Shown piece by piece: positions 6,868-13,526 of a DNA stretch of 13,526 nucleotides (position 1 is the stretch's first letter; each line of letters starts with the position of its first letter). A program made the position numbers and the translations under genes. Source of the DNA: Ornithomonoglobus_A sp045537455 (lineage in GTDB: Bacteria; Bacillota; Clostridia; UBA1381); NCBI GenBank assembly GCA_045537455.1, contig JAZSPM010000164.1:1-13526 (forward strand), given 5' to 3'. The notes under the pieces are model-generated. The model saw only the letters and a list, made by a program, of their open reading frames with translations, was not told where the DNA came from and ran no database searches.

Positions 6868-6876
6868 ATTATATCA
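6868..6876 (-). promoter_or_regulatory. Extended -10 promoter of the ADP-ribosylglycohydrolase gene
   Basis: TGATATAAT on the - strand gives a perfect -10 with the TGn extension. At 16-18 bp upstream there is no recognisable -35 hexamer. Such a layout is common in activator-dependent promoters, consistent with control by the neighbouring AraC-type protein (inference). Confidence 0.6.
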
Positions 6877-6957
6877 TAAACAAGTTAATATTTTTATTGC
6901 AAATTTCCTTAAAAACCTAATTAATTCCACTTATTATTTAAAAACGTGCATTTCTTA

Positions 6958-6986
6958 TTGAATTTTTCCCCGAAATATGATATTGT
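6958..6986 (+). promoter_or_regulatory. Probable promoter of the AraC-family regulator gene
   Basis: TTGAAT (6958-6963), 17-bp spacer, TATTGT (6981-6986) preceded by TGA, giving an extended -10. The -10 matches consensus at four of six positions, so strength is moderate. The start would fall near 6993, about 25 nt before the ATG at 7018. Confidence 0.5.
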
Positions 6987-7017
6987 ATATGTAATAATAA
7001 TATATGGAGTATTTAAT

Positions 7018-7881
7018 ATGTATTTTTATAAAAAGGAACAGTTTTTTACAGATGACAACATAATAGTTCTGAGAAAGAATAAATCAAAATCATTTGACGA
7101 GCCTGCCCACACTCATGATTTTATTGAGATAGTGTATATTATATCGGGCGAATGTAATCATGTTATAGACGATAAAAGCTATCCCGTATCGGGCGGCTCT
7201 CTGCTCTTTATAAACTACGGTCAGACTCATGCGTTCAGGGGTGATTCGTCAATGGAATATATAGATATTCTGTTAAAGCCCGAAGCCGTAAGCGAAAAGA
7301 TTATAAATACAAACAATGCGTTTGAGATTCTTTCGCTTACTGCATTTGAAGATTTCAGGACGGCAGATGTGTCATGTCCGTTTGTGAGCTTTTACGGCGA
7401 GGACAGACGAAGAGTTGAATACATAATAAACGAAATGTATTACGAGCAGTCAAAAAACCACAGCGGACGTGATACTGTTCTTAAAGGGTATTTGTCTGTG
7501 CTTTTAGCGTATATATTCAGGAAGATGCTTCCCGTAGACGGCGAGCATGACAACATCATGGAGGATATTATAAAGTATATTGAATCAAATCTTGATAAAA
7601 AGCTGACATTGGAGCATCTTGCAACAAAGTGCTTTTACTCACCGAAATATTTCAGCAAGGCATTTAAAGAATGTTCAGGAATTACAGTTACGGAATATAT
7701 ACAGAAAAAGCGTATTGACGAGGGCTGCAGACTGCTTGCCCAAACAAATCTCCCGATAGAGGATATATGCTCGGCAGTAGGATACGCAGATGATGTAAGA
7801 TTCTATAAATATTTTAAAAAATACTGCGGTATAACTCCGAGGGAGTATAGGAAAAAGATGAAAAACGGAATGACTCTGTGA
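7018..7881 (+). CDS. AraC-family transcriptional regulator with cupin sensor domain
   Basis: 287 residues. The N-terminal cupin-like ligand-binding domain (about 10-100) contains the typical HTHDFIEIVYIISGE (31-45) and GGSLLFINYGQTHAF (59-73). The C-terminal DNA-binding domain (about 185-285) has two helix-turn-helix units: LTLEHLATKCFYSPKYFSKAFKE (197-219) and LPIEDICSAVGYADDVRFYKYFKK (245-268), followed by GITPREYRK. This layout is common in regulators of carbohydrate-use genes, though the ligand is unknown. The ATG at 7018 has GGAG 8 nt upstream (7006-7009). A GTG at 6946 is in frame but would place the promoter inside the gene. It most likely controls the divergent ADP-ribosylglycohydrolase gene. 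Its stop codon lies within the terminator hairpin. Confidence 0.92.
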   Translation: MYFYKKEQFFTDDNIIVLRKNKSKSFDEPAHTHDFIEIVYIISGECNHVIDDKSYPVSGGSLLFINYGQTHAFRGDSSMEYIDILLKPEAVSEKIINTNNAFEILSLTAFEDFRTADVSCPFVSFYGEDRRRVEYIINEMYYEQSKNHSGRDTVLKGYLSVLLAYIFRKMLPVDGEHDNIMEDIIKYIESNLDKKLTLEHLATKCFYSPKYFSKAFKECSGITVTEYIQKKRIDEGCRLLAQTNLPIEDICSAVGYADDVRFYKYFKKYCGITPREYRKKMKNGMTL

Positions 7882-7894
7882 GTCATTCCGTTTT
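7862..7894. terminator. Terminator overlapping the araC-type stop codon, bidirectional
   Basis: AAAACGGAATGACTC (7862-7876) pairs perfectly with GAGTCATTCCGTTTT (7880-7894) around a TGT loop. The regulator's stop TGA is 7879-7881, so the left arm encodes its last residues. Run in the other direction it sits 4 bp past the convergent nitroreductase gene, serving both. Confidence 0.9.
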
Positions 7895-7897
7895 AAA

Positions 7898-8419
7898 TTA
7901 AAAAGTATCATAAACAACCGTTTCACTCATATCTCTGAAAACCGAATGCATACTCTCAAGCGGCTCGGCATCATCTGCAGGATAACCCATAACAAGCAAT
8001 GCAACAGGCACGATGTTTTCAGGAATATTGAACGCTTCAATCATAGCTGACGGGTCAAAGTGCATAACCCATGTTGAGCCTACACCTATTGAATATGCTT
8101 CAAGCATCATATGCGTTGTAACAATAGCCGCATCAACGGGAGCAGATAATGCTCCGTCGTATTTTCTTACCCATGATTCGTCCTTATTATAGCATACAAG
8201 CATAGCTGTAGGTGCATTAAAATGGCACTTTGTACAGCCCTTTAGCTTTTCAATCGACTCATCATTATTCAATACAAGTATTCTTTGCGGCTGAAAATTA
8301 CAGCCTGTAGGCGCTAAATGTCCTGCCTTCAATATTTTATCAATAACCTCTTTTTCAAGATGTTCATTTTTAAATTTTCTTACTGAATATCTGTCAGCGG
8401 CTAACTTTAAAAAATCCAT
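7898..8419 (-). CDS. Nitroreductase-family FMN oxidoreductase
   Basis: 173 residues, short but complete for this family. The N-terminus has the FMN-phosphate-binding pattern DRYSVRKF (9-16; Arg10, Ser12, Arg14), followed by HLAPTGCNFQPQRILVL (34-50). GVGSTWVMHFD (112-122) and VPVALLVMGYPADD (137-150) match the C-terminal flavin-binding part. These dimeric enzymes use NAD(P)H to reduce nitro-aromatics, quinones or other acceptors; the natural substrate cannot be inferred. A CTKC pair (62-65) lies mid-protein and may be incidental. The start is ATG 8419, 8 nt after AGGAGG (8428-8433); an in-frame TTG 6 bp earlier is too close. It appears to be monocistronic. Confidence 0.9.
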   Translation of the reverse strand: MDFLKLAADRYSVRKFKNEHLEKEVIDKILKAGHLAPTGCNFQPQRILVLNNDESIEKLKGCTKCHFNAPTAMLVCYNKDESWVRKYDGALSAPVDAAIVTTHMMLEAYSIGVGSTWVMHFDPSAMIEAFNIPENIVPVALLVMGYPADDAEPLESMHSVFRDMSETVVYDTF

Positions 8420-8444
8420 TTTCAATTCCTCCTCTTTTTCTTTT

Positions 8445-8473
8445 ATTTTATCATAGATTTTCCCAAATGTCTA
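8445..8473 (-). promoter_or_regulatory. Promoter of the nitroreductase gene
   Basis: On the - strand: TAGACA (8473-8468), 17-bp spacer ending in TGA, TAAAAT (8450-8445). A reasonable sigma-A site just upstream of the AGGAGG ribosome binding site, giving a short leader. Confidence 0.6.
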
Positions 8474-8484
8474 TTGTTTTTTGC

Positions 8485-8514
8485 AAAAAAACAGAGCCAA
8501 ATGGCTCTGTTTTT
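8485..8514. terminator. Terminator after the large SLH gene
   Basis: ACAGAGCCA (8491-8499) and TGGCTCTGT (8502-8510) form the stem, flanked by an A-run (8485-8490) and T-run (8511-8514). On the - strand it follows the SLH gene stop at 8523 and gives a U-run, insulating the nitroreductase gene. Confidence 0.9.
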
Positions 8515-8522
8515 ATCTTCAA

Positions 8523-11500
8523 TTAATTTTCAGGTAATACAACTACAAGCTTTGTGCTTCCGTTCATTGTGCAAACCATAATCTTTGAACAATCTACACC
8601 GTAAACATCTGCTGCCTTCAGGTCGCTTGCCTGAATGCTTGCTGTTGTACCTGCAACGTATTCATCAAATGCTACACCGTTTGATGTGTTTTCCATTCTA
8701 AGGAATCTTGTATTTGATGAAACTGTTACTTCATCGTACTCAACATCTTCTCTTAACTTAAATTCACCATCTGCATTTGCTACAAAACTTTCCTTTGTAA
8801 GGAATAGCTTGTTGATTGCGCCGTTTGTATCTTCAACTAACTGATATACGTTATAGATACATACTCTTGACTTAGGAACTACGCCTAAAGATGATGATGT
8901 ATATGTTTCATAATATGCATCCGGTGTAATTTTTGATTCATCTGACTTCGGATAACGGAAATCGAACTTATACTTCTGCCATTCATTCTCTTTCGTCTGT
9001 TCTGATTCTTCTTGGCTCCAGCTATAAATCTCTGTGCCTTCTGATATTTTGTCTTCTGCTAATATCTTATTTCCTGTATTCAATACTTCGATATACTCAT
9101 CGTATCTCAATCTGTATTCTGGTTCATAAATTTTATTCTCATCATCATATGCAAACTGGATTACATCACCTGCTTTAACTTCATTATAATCACTAGGATT
9201 AGCTGCCTTCCAATCCTTTGTACTTGTTGTAGCACCTGCATATACTGAAATTAATGATGTTGTTGAATCTGTTGATTCGTCGTATACGTCCTGAGGAGTA
9301 TTAGCAACGATTGAATAGTCTGTTGTGCTCTTTACTTCGTTCAGGTTTCCTGAATCTCCGTAAAGAATAACAAGTGATGCAACGTTTGACTTATTAACGT
9401 CATATGCCTCTACCCAGTAATATTCACCTGATGTAAATGCATTTGAAATTGTCTTCTTTGAATATGATGCCTTCTCTGAACGATCCTTTGGAACGTACAA
9501 TACTGTTGTCTTTGAGTTTACACTGAACTCAACTGAACCTGAATAGTTCTTCTTGAATGTTGAACCTGTGTAGTAATACTCCTTAAGCTCCTTATAACGA
9601 ACAAGCTTTGTAGGATCCTCGTTCTGAGCTAATTCTATATCTCCGTTCTCATCTATTTTTTCAGTATCAAAAGTATAAATCTCTGTGATTTCATTACCTG
9701 AAACCTTGATTCTTACAGGCTGTGTATAATCAATGTTTGCAGCTGCTCCTGTTGAATACAAGCCTGTTGCTGTTGCGTCAGGGTTTGTATTTTCTGCAAT
9801 AGTCTTTAGCTCTGCTGCAACTGTCGCATATGACTGATTGCCCTTGCCGTTGAACTTAACCTTTGAAGCGAGCTTATAAGTCTGTGTTGACTTTGTTGAA
9901 ACGCTTGGCATATATGTTATAACATATGCTGTGTCGTCTTCTTCAGCTTCTCTTACATCTGTGATATAAGCATAGGGATTCTCTACTGCATCCTTTAATG
10001 TTGCATAAACAACCGCACCAAGCTTATCAAAATAGAATGTTCCTTCTACTCCTGATGTAAGCTCTCTACCCTCATTCTTTTGGATATAGTCGATACAATT
10101 TTCATCAAGGTCATATTCCTCGTTTGAAATTGTAATTGTATTGTCTGTTGAGTTGATTGAGTTAACTTTACCTGTAATCTTTTCATCTATAACATAAACA
10201 TTCAATATTGATCCGTCAAGACTCTTTGTATATGAAACTACGTCATTTGCCTTGATTGCTGTAGCAGCAATTTCCTTACCGTTCTTTTCAATATAAACCT
10301 TTCTGCTGATGTCGTCAGGGTTAAGGTCGATAGAATCTGCAGTCTTAAGCTTGTTCTGTAGTCTGTAGTCTGATGTTGTAGGAGCCTTGTATGCGATGAT
10401 TGTCTTATAGTCGTTGATTGTAACTATGTTCTGATCGCCATTATCACCTGAGTCTGTGAATGTTACTTCACCTCTGATGCTATACTCCTCATCTGTACCT
10501 AACCAATAACCAAGAAGCTCCTGCATATTGTCTGCTTCTTTATCCTCGCCTTCAAGCTTTGCTTCAACTGTTACAGGATATTCTACAGCCTGTCCATTGT
10601 ATATAACTGTTACAGCGTCAGCCATCTTTAAGTTCTTCTGACCAGGTCCGTCGATATATTTAAAAGTATTTCCGCTGAATCCTGCAAATACATTATGCTT
10701 GTGTGTTGATGTGCTGTTAGCTGTTGTTTCAGCATCAAGAACCTTAAGCTCCTTATCGTAGTCGCTGTCACCCTGCTTATAGTAGATAGTAAGCTCGTTA
10801 CCGATCATCTTTGCAAGCTCACCGACTGTCTTTTCTGTAAAGTCGCCAAGGTTAACAACTACAACATCGCCTGATGTTGCAGCAGACTTAACTGCAATCT
10901 GATTTCTGATAAGATTCTCTGTGCATTCAGCTGTTTTTGTATCTTCAACACCTACAAGAGTACCTCTTACCTTTACAACGTCAAGACCTTCACTAAGGAT
11001 TGTCTTATCTGTCTTTTCCCAAACGCCTAAGCTGTTCTTTTCATACATCTGAATTTCAAGAGCATTGTAAAGTGCCTGAGCAATTACCTGTCTTGCTGCA
11101 GGTGCACTGTTTGCCTGATTAGCTACGTTTGTACCAAGTCTCCAGTTCTCTGCTATTGTGATGTATCCCTGTGGATACTCAACACCTGTTGAATATCCCT
11201 TGTTAATTGTACAAACAAGCATCTTCAATGCCTGCTCATATGTAACAAGAGCGTTAGGCTCAAATGTTCTTTCACCTGTACCGTTTACAATACCCATATC
11301 GTAAGCAGTCTTGATGTATGTACGAGCCCAGTGATCCTTGACATCGTCAAATTCTGTTGGCTCTGTTGTGTTATCGCCGAAGCCTAAAGCAGCTATCAGC
11401 ATTTTTGTGAATTCGCCTCTGGTGATTTCACCTGCCGGCTTGAATGTACCGTCATCATATCCGTCAATAACACCAAGCTTATTAAGAGTGATTATTGCGT

Positions 11501-11615
11501 TTCTGTAACGGTTGTCCTCATCAACGTCTGTGAATGACGCCGCAAATACGCTGTTGCTGAATATGGTTGTGATTATCATAACCAATGCAGCAATTAAAGA
11601 AATTTGTCTTTTCAT
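8523..11615 (-). CDS. Large SLH-domain cell-surface protein (S-layer-like)
   Basis: 1030 residues. The signal peptide is cut near residue 25 (SVFA/A). Two clear SLH repeats follow: 27-78 (FTDVDEDNRYRNAIITL, GVIDGYDDGTFKPAGEITR) and 88-139 (DDVKDHWARTYIKTAYDMGI). A degenerate third covers about 145-190. The rest (about 205-1030) is rich in Thr, Ser, Asp, Glu and Lys, predicted beta-rich, with recurring short strand motifs (for example GKVNSINSTDNTITIS). No catalytic motif is recognised. SLH anchors the protein to the wall polymer. Size, composition and a near-perfect promoter suggest an abundant structural surface protein, possibly the S-layer subunit (inference). Start: ATG with AAAGGAAAAG upstream. 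The gene is flanked by its own promoter and terminator. The same SLH class occurs in the small gene at 879. Confidence 0.88.
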   Translation of the reverse strand: MKRQISLIAALVMIITTIFSNSVFAASFTDVDEDNRYRNAIITLNKLGVIDGYDDGTFKPAGEITRGEFTKMLIAALGFGDNTTEPTEFDDVKDHWARTYIKTAYDMGIVNGTGERTFEPNALVTYEQALKMLVCTINKGYSTGVEYPQGYITIAENWRLGTNVANQANSAPAARQVIAQALYNALEIQMYEKNSLGVWEKTDKTILSEGLDVVKVRGTLVGVEDTKTAECTENLIRNQIAVKSAATSGDVVVVNLGDFTEKTVGELAKMIGNELTIYYKQGDSDYDKELKVLDAETTANSTSTHKHNVFAGFSGNTFKYIDGPGQKNLKMADAVTVIYNGQAVEYPVTVEAKLEGEDKEADNMQELLGYWLGTDEEYSIRGEVTFTDSGDNGDQNIVTINDYKTIIAYKAPTTSDYRLQNKLKTADSIDLNPDDISRKVYIEKNGKEIAATAIKANDVVSYTKSLDGSILNVYVIDEKITGKVNSINSTDNTITISNEEYDLDENCIDYIQKNEGRELTSGVEGTFYFDKLGAVVYATLKDAVENPYAYITDVREAEEDDTAYVITYMPSVSTKSTQTYKLASKVKFNGKGNQSYATVAAELKTIAENTNPDATATGLYSTGAAANIDYTQPVRIKVSGNEITEIYTFDTEKIDENGDIELAQNEDPTKLVRYKELKEYYYTGSTFKKNYSGSVEFSVNSKTTVLYVPKDRSEKASYSKKTISNAFTSGEYYWVEAYDVNKSNVASLVILYGDSGNLNEVKSTTDYSIVANTPQDVYDESTDSTTSLISVYAGATTSTKDWKAANPSDYNEVKAGDVIQFAYDDENKIYEPEYRLRYDEYIEVLNTGNKILAEDKISEGTEIYSWSQEESEQTKENEWQKYKFDFRYPKSDESKITPDAYYETYTSSSLGVVPKSRVCIYNVYQLVEDTNGAINKLFLTKESFVANADGEFKLREDVEYDEVTVSSNTRFLRMENTSNGVAFDEYVAGTTASIQASDLKAADVYGVDCSKIMVCTMNGSTKLVVVLPEN

Positions 11616-11652
11616 AATATCTTTTCCTTTCTATCCTATATAAGATAATTAA

Positions 11653-11681
11653 ATTATACCATTATTTCTTCATTTAGTCAA
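11653..11681 (-). promoter_or_regulatory. Strong promoter of the large SLH gene
   Basis: On the - strand: TTGACT (11681-11676), exactly 17-bp spacer, TATAAT (11658-11653). Near-consensus, giving a leader of about 30 nt. Same -35 word and spacing as the promoter of the SLH-only gene. Confidence 0.85.
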
Positions 11682-11771
11682 TTATTTTTAGCAAATTTTC
11701 AAATATTTCATAGAAAAATATAATTTTCCTGTGAAGTTTGTCTTTGGAAATTTTATTCTTCCTGTAAAGTC

Positions 11772-12635
11772 TTAGTTTTTCACTCTTGATATTATTGCAA
11801 CTGCACCTGTTCCGACATGAGTACCTACAATCGGGCCAAACTTGTTGCAAATTGTTACAGTGCCTTCTCCGTATTCTTCTTCAAGCTTTTCCTTTGTTTC
11901 AAGGGCTCTTTTATCATCTGAGTGAATTATCATAAATTCAGGATTTTCAGAATTGAACACCTCATCCTCTGTTACTACTTCAATCAGCTTATCAACAAGC
12001 TTCTTTTTACCTCTTATCTTGCCGATACTTCCTATAAGACCGTCCTGAACTCCAAGAATAGGCTTAATATCAAGAAGTGTTCCCACAACAGCTGTTGCTT
12101 TGTTTATTCTTCCGCCCTTTTCAAGATATTTCAGCGTATCAACAAGTAAATATGCCTTCCATGTTTTAATATATTCCATCGACTTTTTGATTACCTCGTC
12201 AACATCAGCACCCTGCTTAGCCAATTCACTTGCATAAATTACCGTTGCAGCGATGTAAAGCGAGAAGGTTTCTGTGTCAACAATATGCAAATCTGCCTCA
12301 GGATAATCCTCTCTGATTTCCTCCGCAACAAGATTTGCAGAATGGTTCTGTCCACTTGCCTTACCTGAAATAGTAAAGTAAATAACAGAATCATGCTCCT
12401 TTACTTCCTTCATAAGATAATCATACATATCTCCGTAAGGTGTCTGTGATGTAGTTGGAATTTCATCTGATGCTTCAAGCTTTTCAAAAAATTCATCGTT
12501 TGTAAGATTCACGCCTGCAACATATGTTTCCTCTCCAAAAATACTCAAAAAAGGAATAACCCCTATATTGTATTTTTCTACAAGCTCCACAGGCATATCT
12601 GCCGAGGTGTCAACTAAAATTTTAATGTCCTTCAT
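11772..12635 (-). CDS. degV: DegV-family fatty-acid-binding protein
   Basis: 287 residues, the usual DegV length. ILVDTSADMP (6-15) and IPTTSQTP (59-66) in the N-terminal domain, TISGKASGQNHSA (88-100), and the strongly conserved LKYLEKGGRINKA match the family. DegV proteins bind a fatty acid between two domains; some act as FakB, delivering it to the kinase FakA for phosphorylation. No fakA gene is in the window, so that role is only possible. The ribosome binding site AAAGGA precedes the ATG. It lies 27 bp after trmL on the same strand, so the two are probably cotranscribed. No convincing terminator is seen between it and the large SLH promoter. Confidence 0.92.
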   Translation of the reverse strand: MKDIKILVDTSADMPVELVEKYNIGVIPFLSIFGEETYVAGVNLTNDEFFEKLEASDEIPTTSQTPYGDMYDYLMKEVKEHDSVIYFTISGKASGQNHSANLVAEEIREDYPEADLHIVDTETFSLYIAATVIYASELAKQGADVDEVIKKSMEYIKTWKAYLLVDTLKYLEKGGRINKATAVVGTLLDIKPILGVQDGLIGSIGKIRGKKKLVDKLIEVVTEDEVFNSENPEFMIIHSDDKRALETKEKLEEEYGEGTVTICNKFGPIVGTHVGTGAVAIISRVKN

Positions 12636-12662
12636 AAATTATAAATCCTTTCATTTATTTTT

Positions 12663-13154
12663 TTACCATGTAAATTTGGTAAGCTGACCTAAATTCTTCA
12701 AATTGTCAAAGCCCTGTTGTCTTAATGCTTCATACACGATTATAGCCGCCGAATTTGATAAATTCAGGCTTCGTGCTTCTTCAATCATCGGGATTCTGAT
12801 GCATCGCTCCTCATGCTCATAGAGCAGTTCCTCCGGAAGCCCCGCATCCTCACGCCCAAATAAAATGTAGTCGTTGTCTTTATATTCAACATCCACATAT
12901 GTATGCTGTGCCTTTGTTGTGGCGTAAAAATATCTTTCGCCTTCAGTTTTATTGAAGAAATCCTCAAGATTATCATAATACGCAACATTCAGAAGATGCC
13001 AGTAATCAAGCCCTGCACGCTTTAAGTTTTTATCCGTAATCTGAAACGCCGTCGGACGGACAATGTGAAGCCTACAGCCTGTTGCCGCACACGTTCTTGC
13101 AATGTTACCCGTATTCTGAGGAATCCTCGGTTCAACCAAAACTATATTAAACAT
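12663..13154 (-). CDS. trmL: tRNA (cytidine/uridine-2'-O)-methyltransferase, SPOUT family
   Basis: 163 residues, normal for TrmL (YibK/CspR). The three SPOUT motifs are present: EPRIPQNTGNIARTCAATG (8-26), ILFGREDAGLPEELL (97-111) and IPMIEEARSLNLSNSAAII (121-139). These make the knotted SAM-binding site. The enzyme methylates the 2'-OH of the wobble base (position 34) of certain tRNA-Leu species as a homodimer. The ATG at 13154 follows AAAGGGAA, and a good promoter lies upstream. First gene of a probable trmL-degV pair; a functional link between the two is not evident. Confidence 0.94.
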   Translation of the reverse strand: MFNIVLVEPRIPQNTGNIARTCAATGCRLHIVRPTAFQITDKNLKRAGLDYWHLLNVAYYDNLEDFFNKTEGERYFYATTKAQHTYVDVEYKDNDYILFGREDAGLPEELLYEHEERCIRIPMIEEARSLNLSNSAAIIVYEALRQQGFDNLKNLGQLTKFTW

Positions 13155-13187
13155 TTATTTTCCCTTTCGTATAAAAATGATATTCTT

Positions 13188-13216
13188 ATTATACCATATT
13201 TGCGGAATAAAATCAA
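13188..13216 (-). promoter_or_regulatory. Promoter of trmL-degV
   Basis: On the - strand: TTGATT (13216-13211), 17-bp spacer ending in TGG, TATAAT (13193-13188). Close to sigma-A consensus, with a leader of about 30 nt before the ATG at 13154. Confidence 0.8.
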
Positions 13217-13235
13217 TGTTTTTATGAAAATAACA

Positions 13236-13266
13236 AAAAGGTCAACAAAAAAGCTGTTGACCTTTT
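13236..13266. terminator. Terminator after the HicB-like gene
   Basis: AAAAGGTCAACA (13236-13247) pairs with TGTTGACCTTTT (13255-13266) around a 7-nt loop. On the - strand it lies just past the HicB-like stop (13271-13273), ending in a U-rich tract, and separates that unit from trmL. Confidence 0.88.
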
Positions 13267-13270
13267 ATTT

Positions 13271-13526
13271 TTAAAATCCCGCTGCTTCCACTCTTGCTTT
13301 TACTGAATTTTCTACAAACTGATTAAGTGATATATGCTCTGCCTGTGCCATTACTGCTGCTTTTTTGTGAAGCTCAGGTGCAAGTCTGACATTAAAGCTT
13401 CCTTTATAAACCTTATCCGGTTCAATATTTTTTTCTTTACACATTTCTATATAATCATCAACCGCTTCTTCAAAATCTGCTTTTAATTCTGTTACGCTTA
13501 TTCCCTCATAAGAAACAAGCCCTTTT
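13271..13526 (-). CDS. hicB: HicB-family antitoxin (C-terminal part, cut by window edge)
   Basis: The last 84 residues are readable on the - strand, ending GCG-GGA-TTT-TAA; the start lies beyond the right edge. The fragment has the HicB core pattern (GLVSYEGISVTELKADFEEAVDDYIEMC in pieces) followed by GSFNVRLAPELHKKAA and HISLNQFVENSV, the ribbon-helix-helix DNA-binding tail. HicB proteins neutralise the small RNase toxin HicA and repress their own operon. HicA is expected upstream, outside the window, if this is a full pair; solitary HicB-like proteins also exist. A terminator follows directly. Confidence 0.85.
   Translation of the reverse strand, partial: KGLVSYEGISVTELKADFEEAVDDYIEMCKEKNIEPDKVYKGSFNVRLAPELHKKAAVMAQAEHISLNQFVENSVKARVEAAGF

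Noticed and set aside
6946..7017. Upstream GTG start for the AraC-type regulator
   Set aside because: It would put 24 non-conserved hydrophobic residues before the cupin domain and the promoter within the gene. The ATG at 7018 has a proper GGAG.
8635..9178. Open frames antisense to the large SLH gene
   Set aside because: They arise from the low-complexity codon use of the SLH gene; no start signals or recognisable products.

Overview
The window looks like chromosomal DNA from a low-GC, Gram-positive anaerobe of the class Clostridia, probably gut-associated. The reasons are AT-rich intergenic DNA, AGGAG/AGGAGG-type ribosome binding sites, textbook sigma-A promoters, a single-chain (alpha2-type) glycyl-tRNA synthetase, SLH-domain surface proteins, and a dispersed-repeat-like block of the kind seen in gut Clostridia. 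No phage, insertion sequence, CRISPR array, rRNA or tRNA gene was seen. Both ends are cut: the left edge holds the 3' end of a MacB/FtsX-type ABC permease gene, the right edge the 3' end of a HicB-type antitoxin gene.

Left part (1-1751, + strand): after the permease end comes about 450 bp of non-coding DNA packed with inverted repeats. It has a 101-bp nested palindrome (405-505), a second long imperfect palindrome (556-653), a multi-branched element (661-773) and a short hairpin (776-800). A strong promoter (826-854) then drives a small secreted SLH-only protein and, 27 bp later, a 33-residue single-pass membrane peptide too short for usual gene calling. A bidirectional terminator closes this unit.

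Middle (1756-5321, - strand): one likely operon in the order glycyl-tRNA synthetase, MscL mechanosensitive channel, PutP-type Na+/proline symporter. Spacings are 26 and 21 bp, with a promoter in front of the synthetase. MscL and PutP serve opposite arms of osmotic adaptation. Next (5378-7894) an ADP-ribosylglycohydrolase-family enzyme with an extra C-terminal beta-rich domain (- strand) is divergent from an AraC-family cupin regulator (+ strand). The enzyme has only an extended -10 promoter, so the AraC protein is a reasonable candidate activator.

Right part (7898-13526, - strand): a small nitroreductase with its own promoter, then a 1030-residue SLH protein with a near-consensus promoter (probably an abundant cell-surface protein), then a trmL-degV pair under another good promoter, and finally the HicB-like gene with its terminator. 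Most gene starts were set by ribosome binding sites. Five (mscL, glyS, the ADP-ribosylglycohydrolase, araC, the nitroreductase) begin a few to two dozen codons inside the longest open frame.

Most genes are ordinary housekeeping or envelope genes. The least explained parts are the palindrome array at 405-800, the SLH-only protein with its membrane peptide, and the ADP-ribosylglycohydrolase homologue with its divergent regulator.
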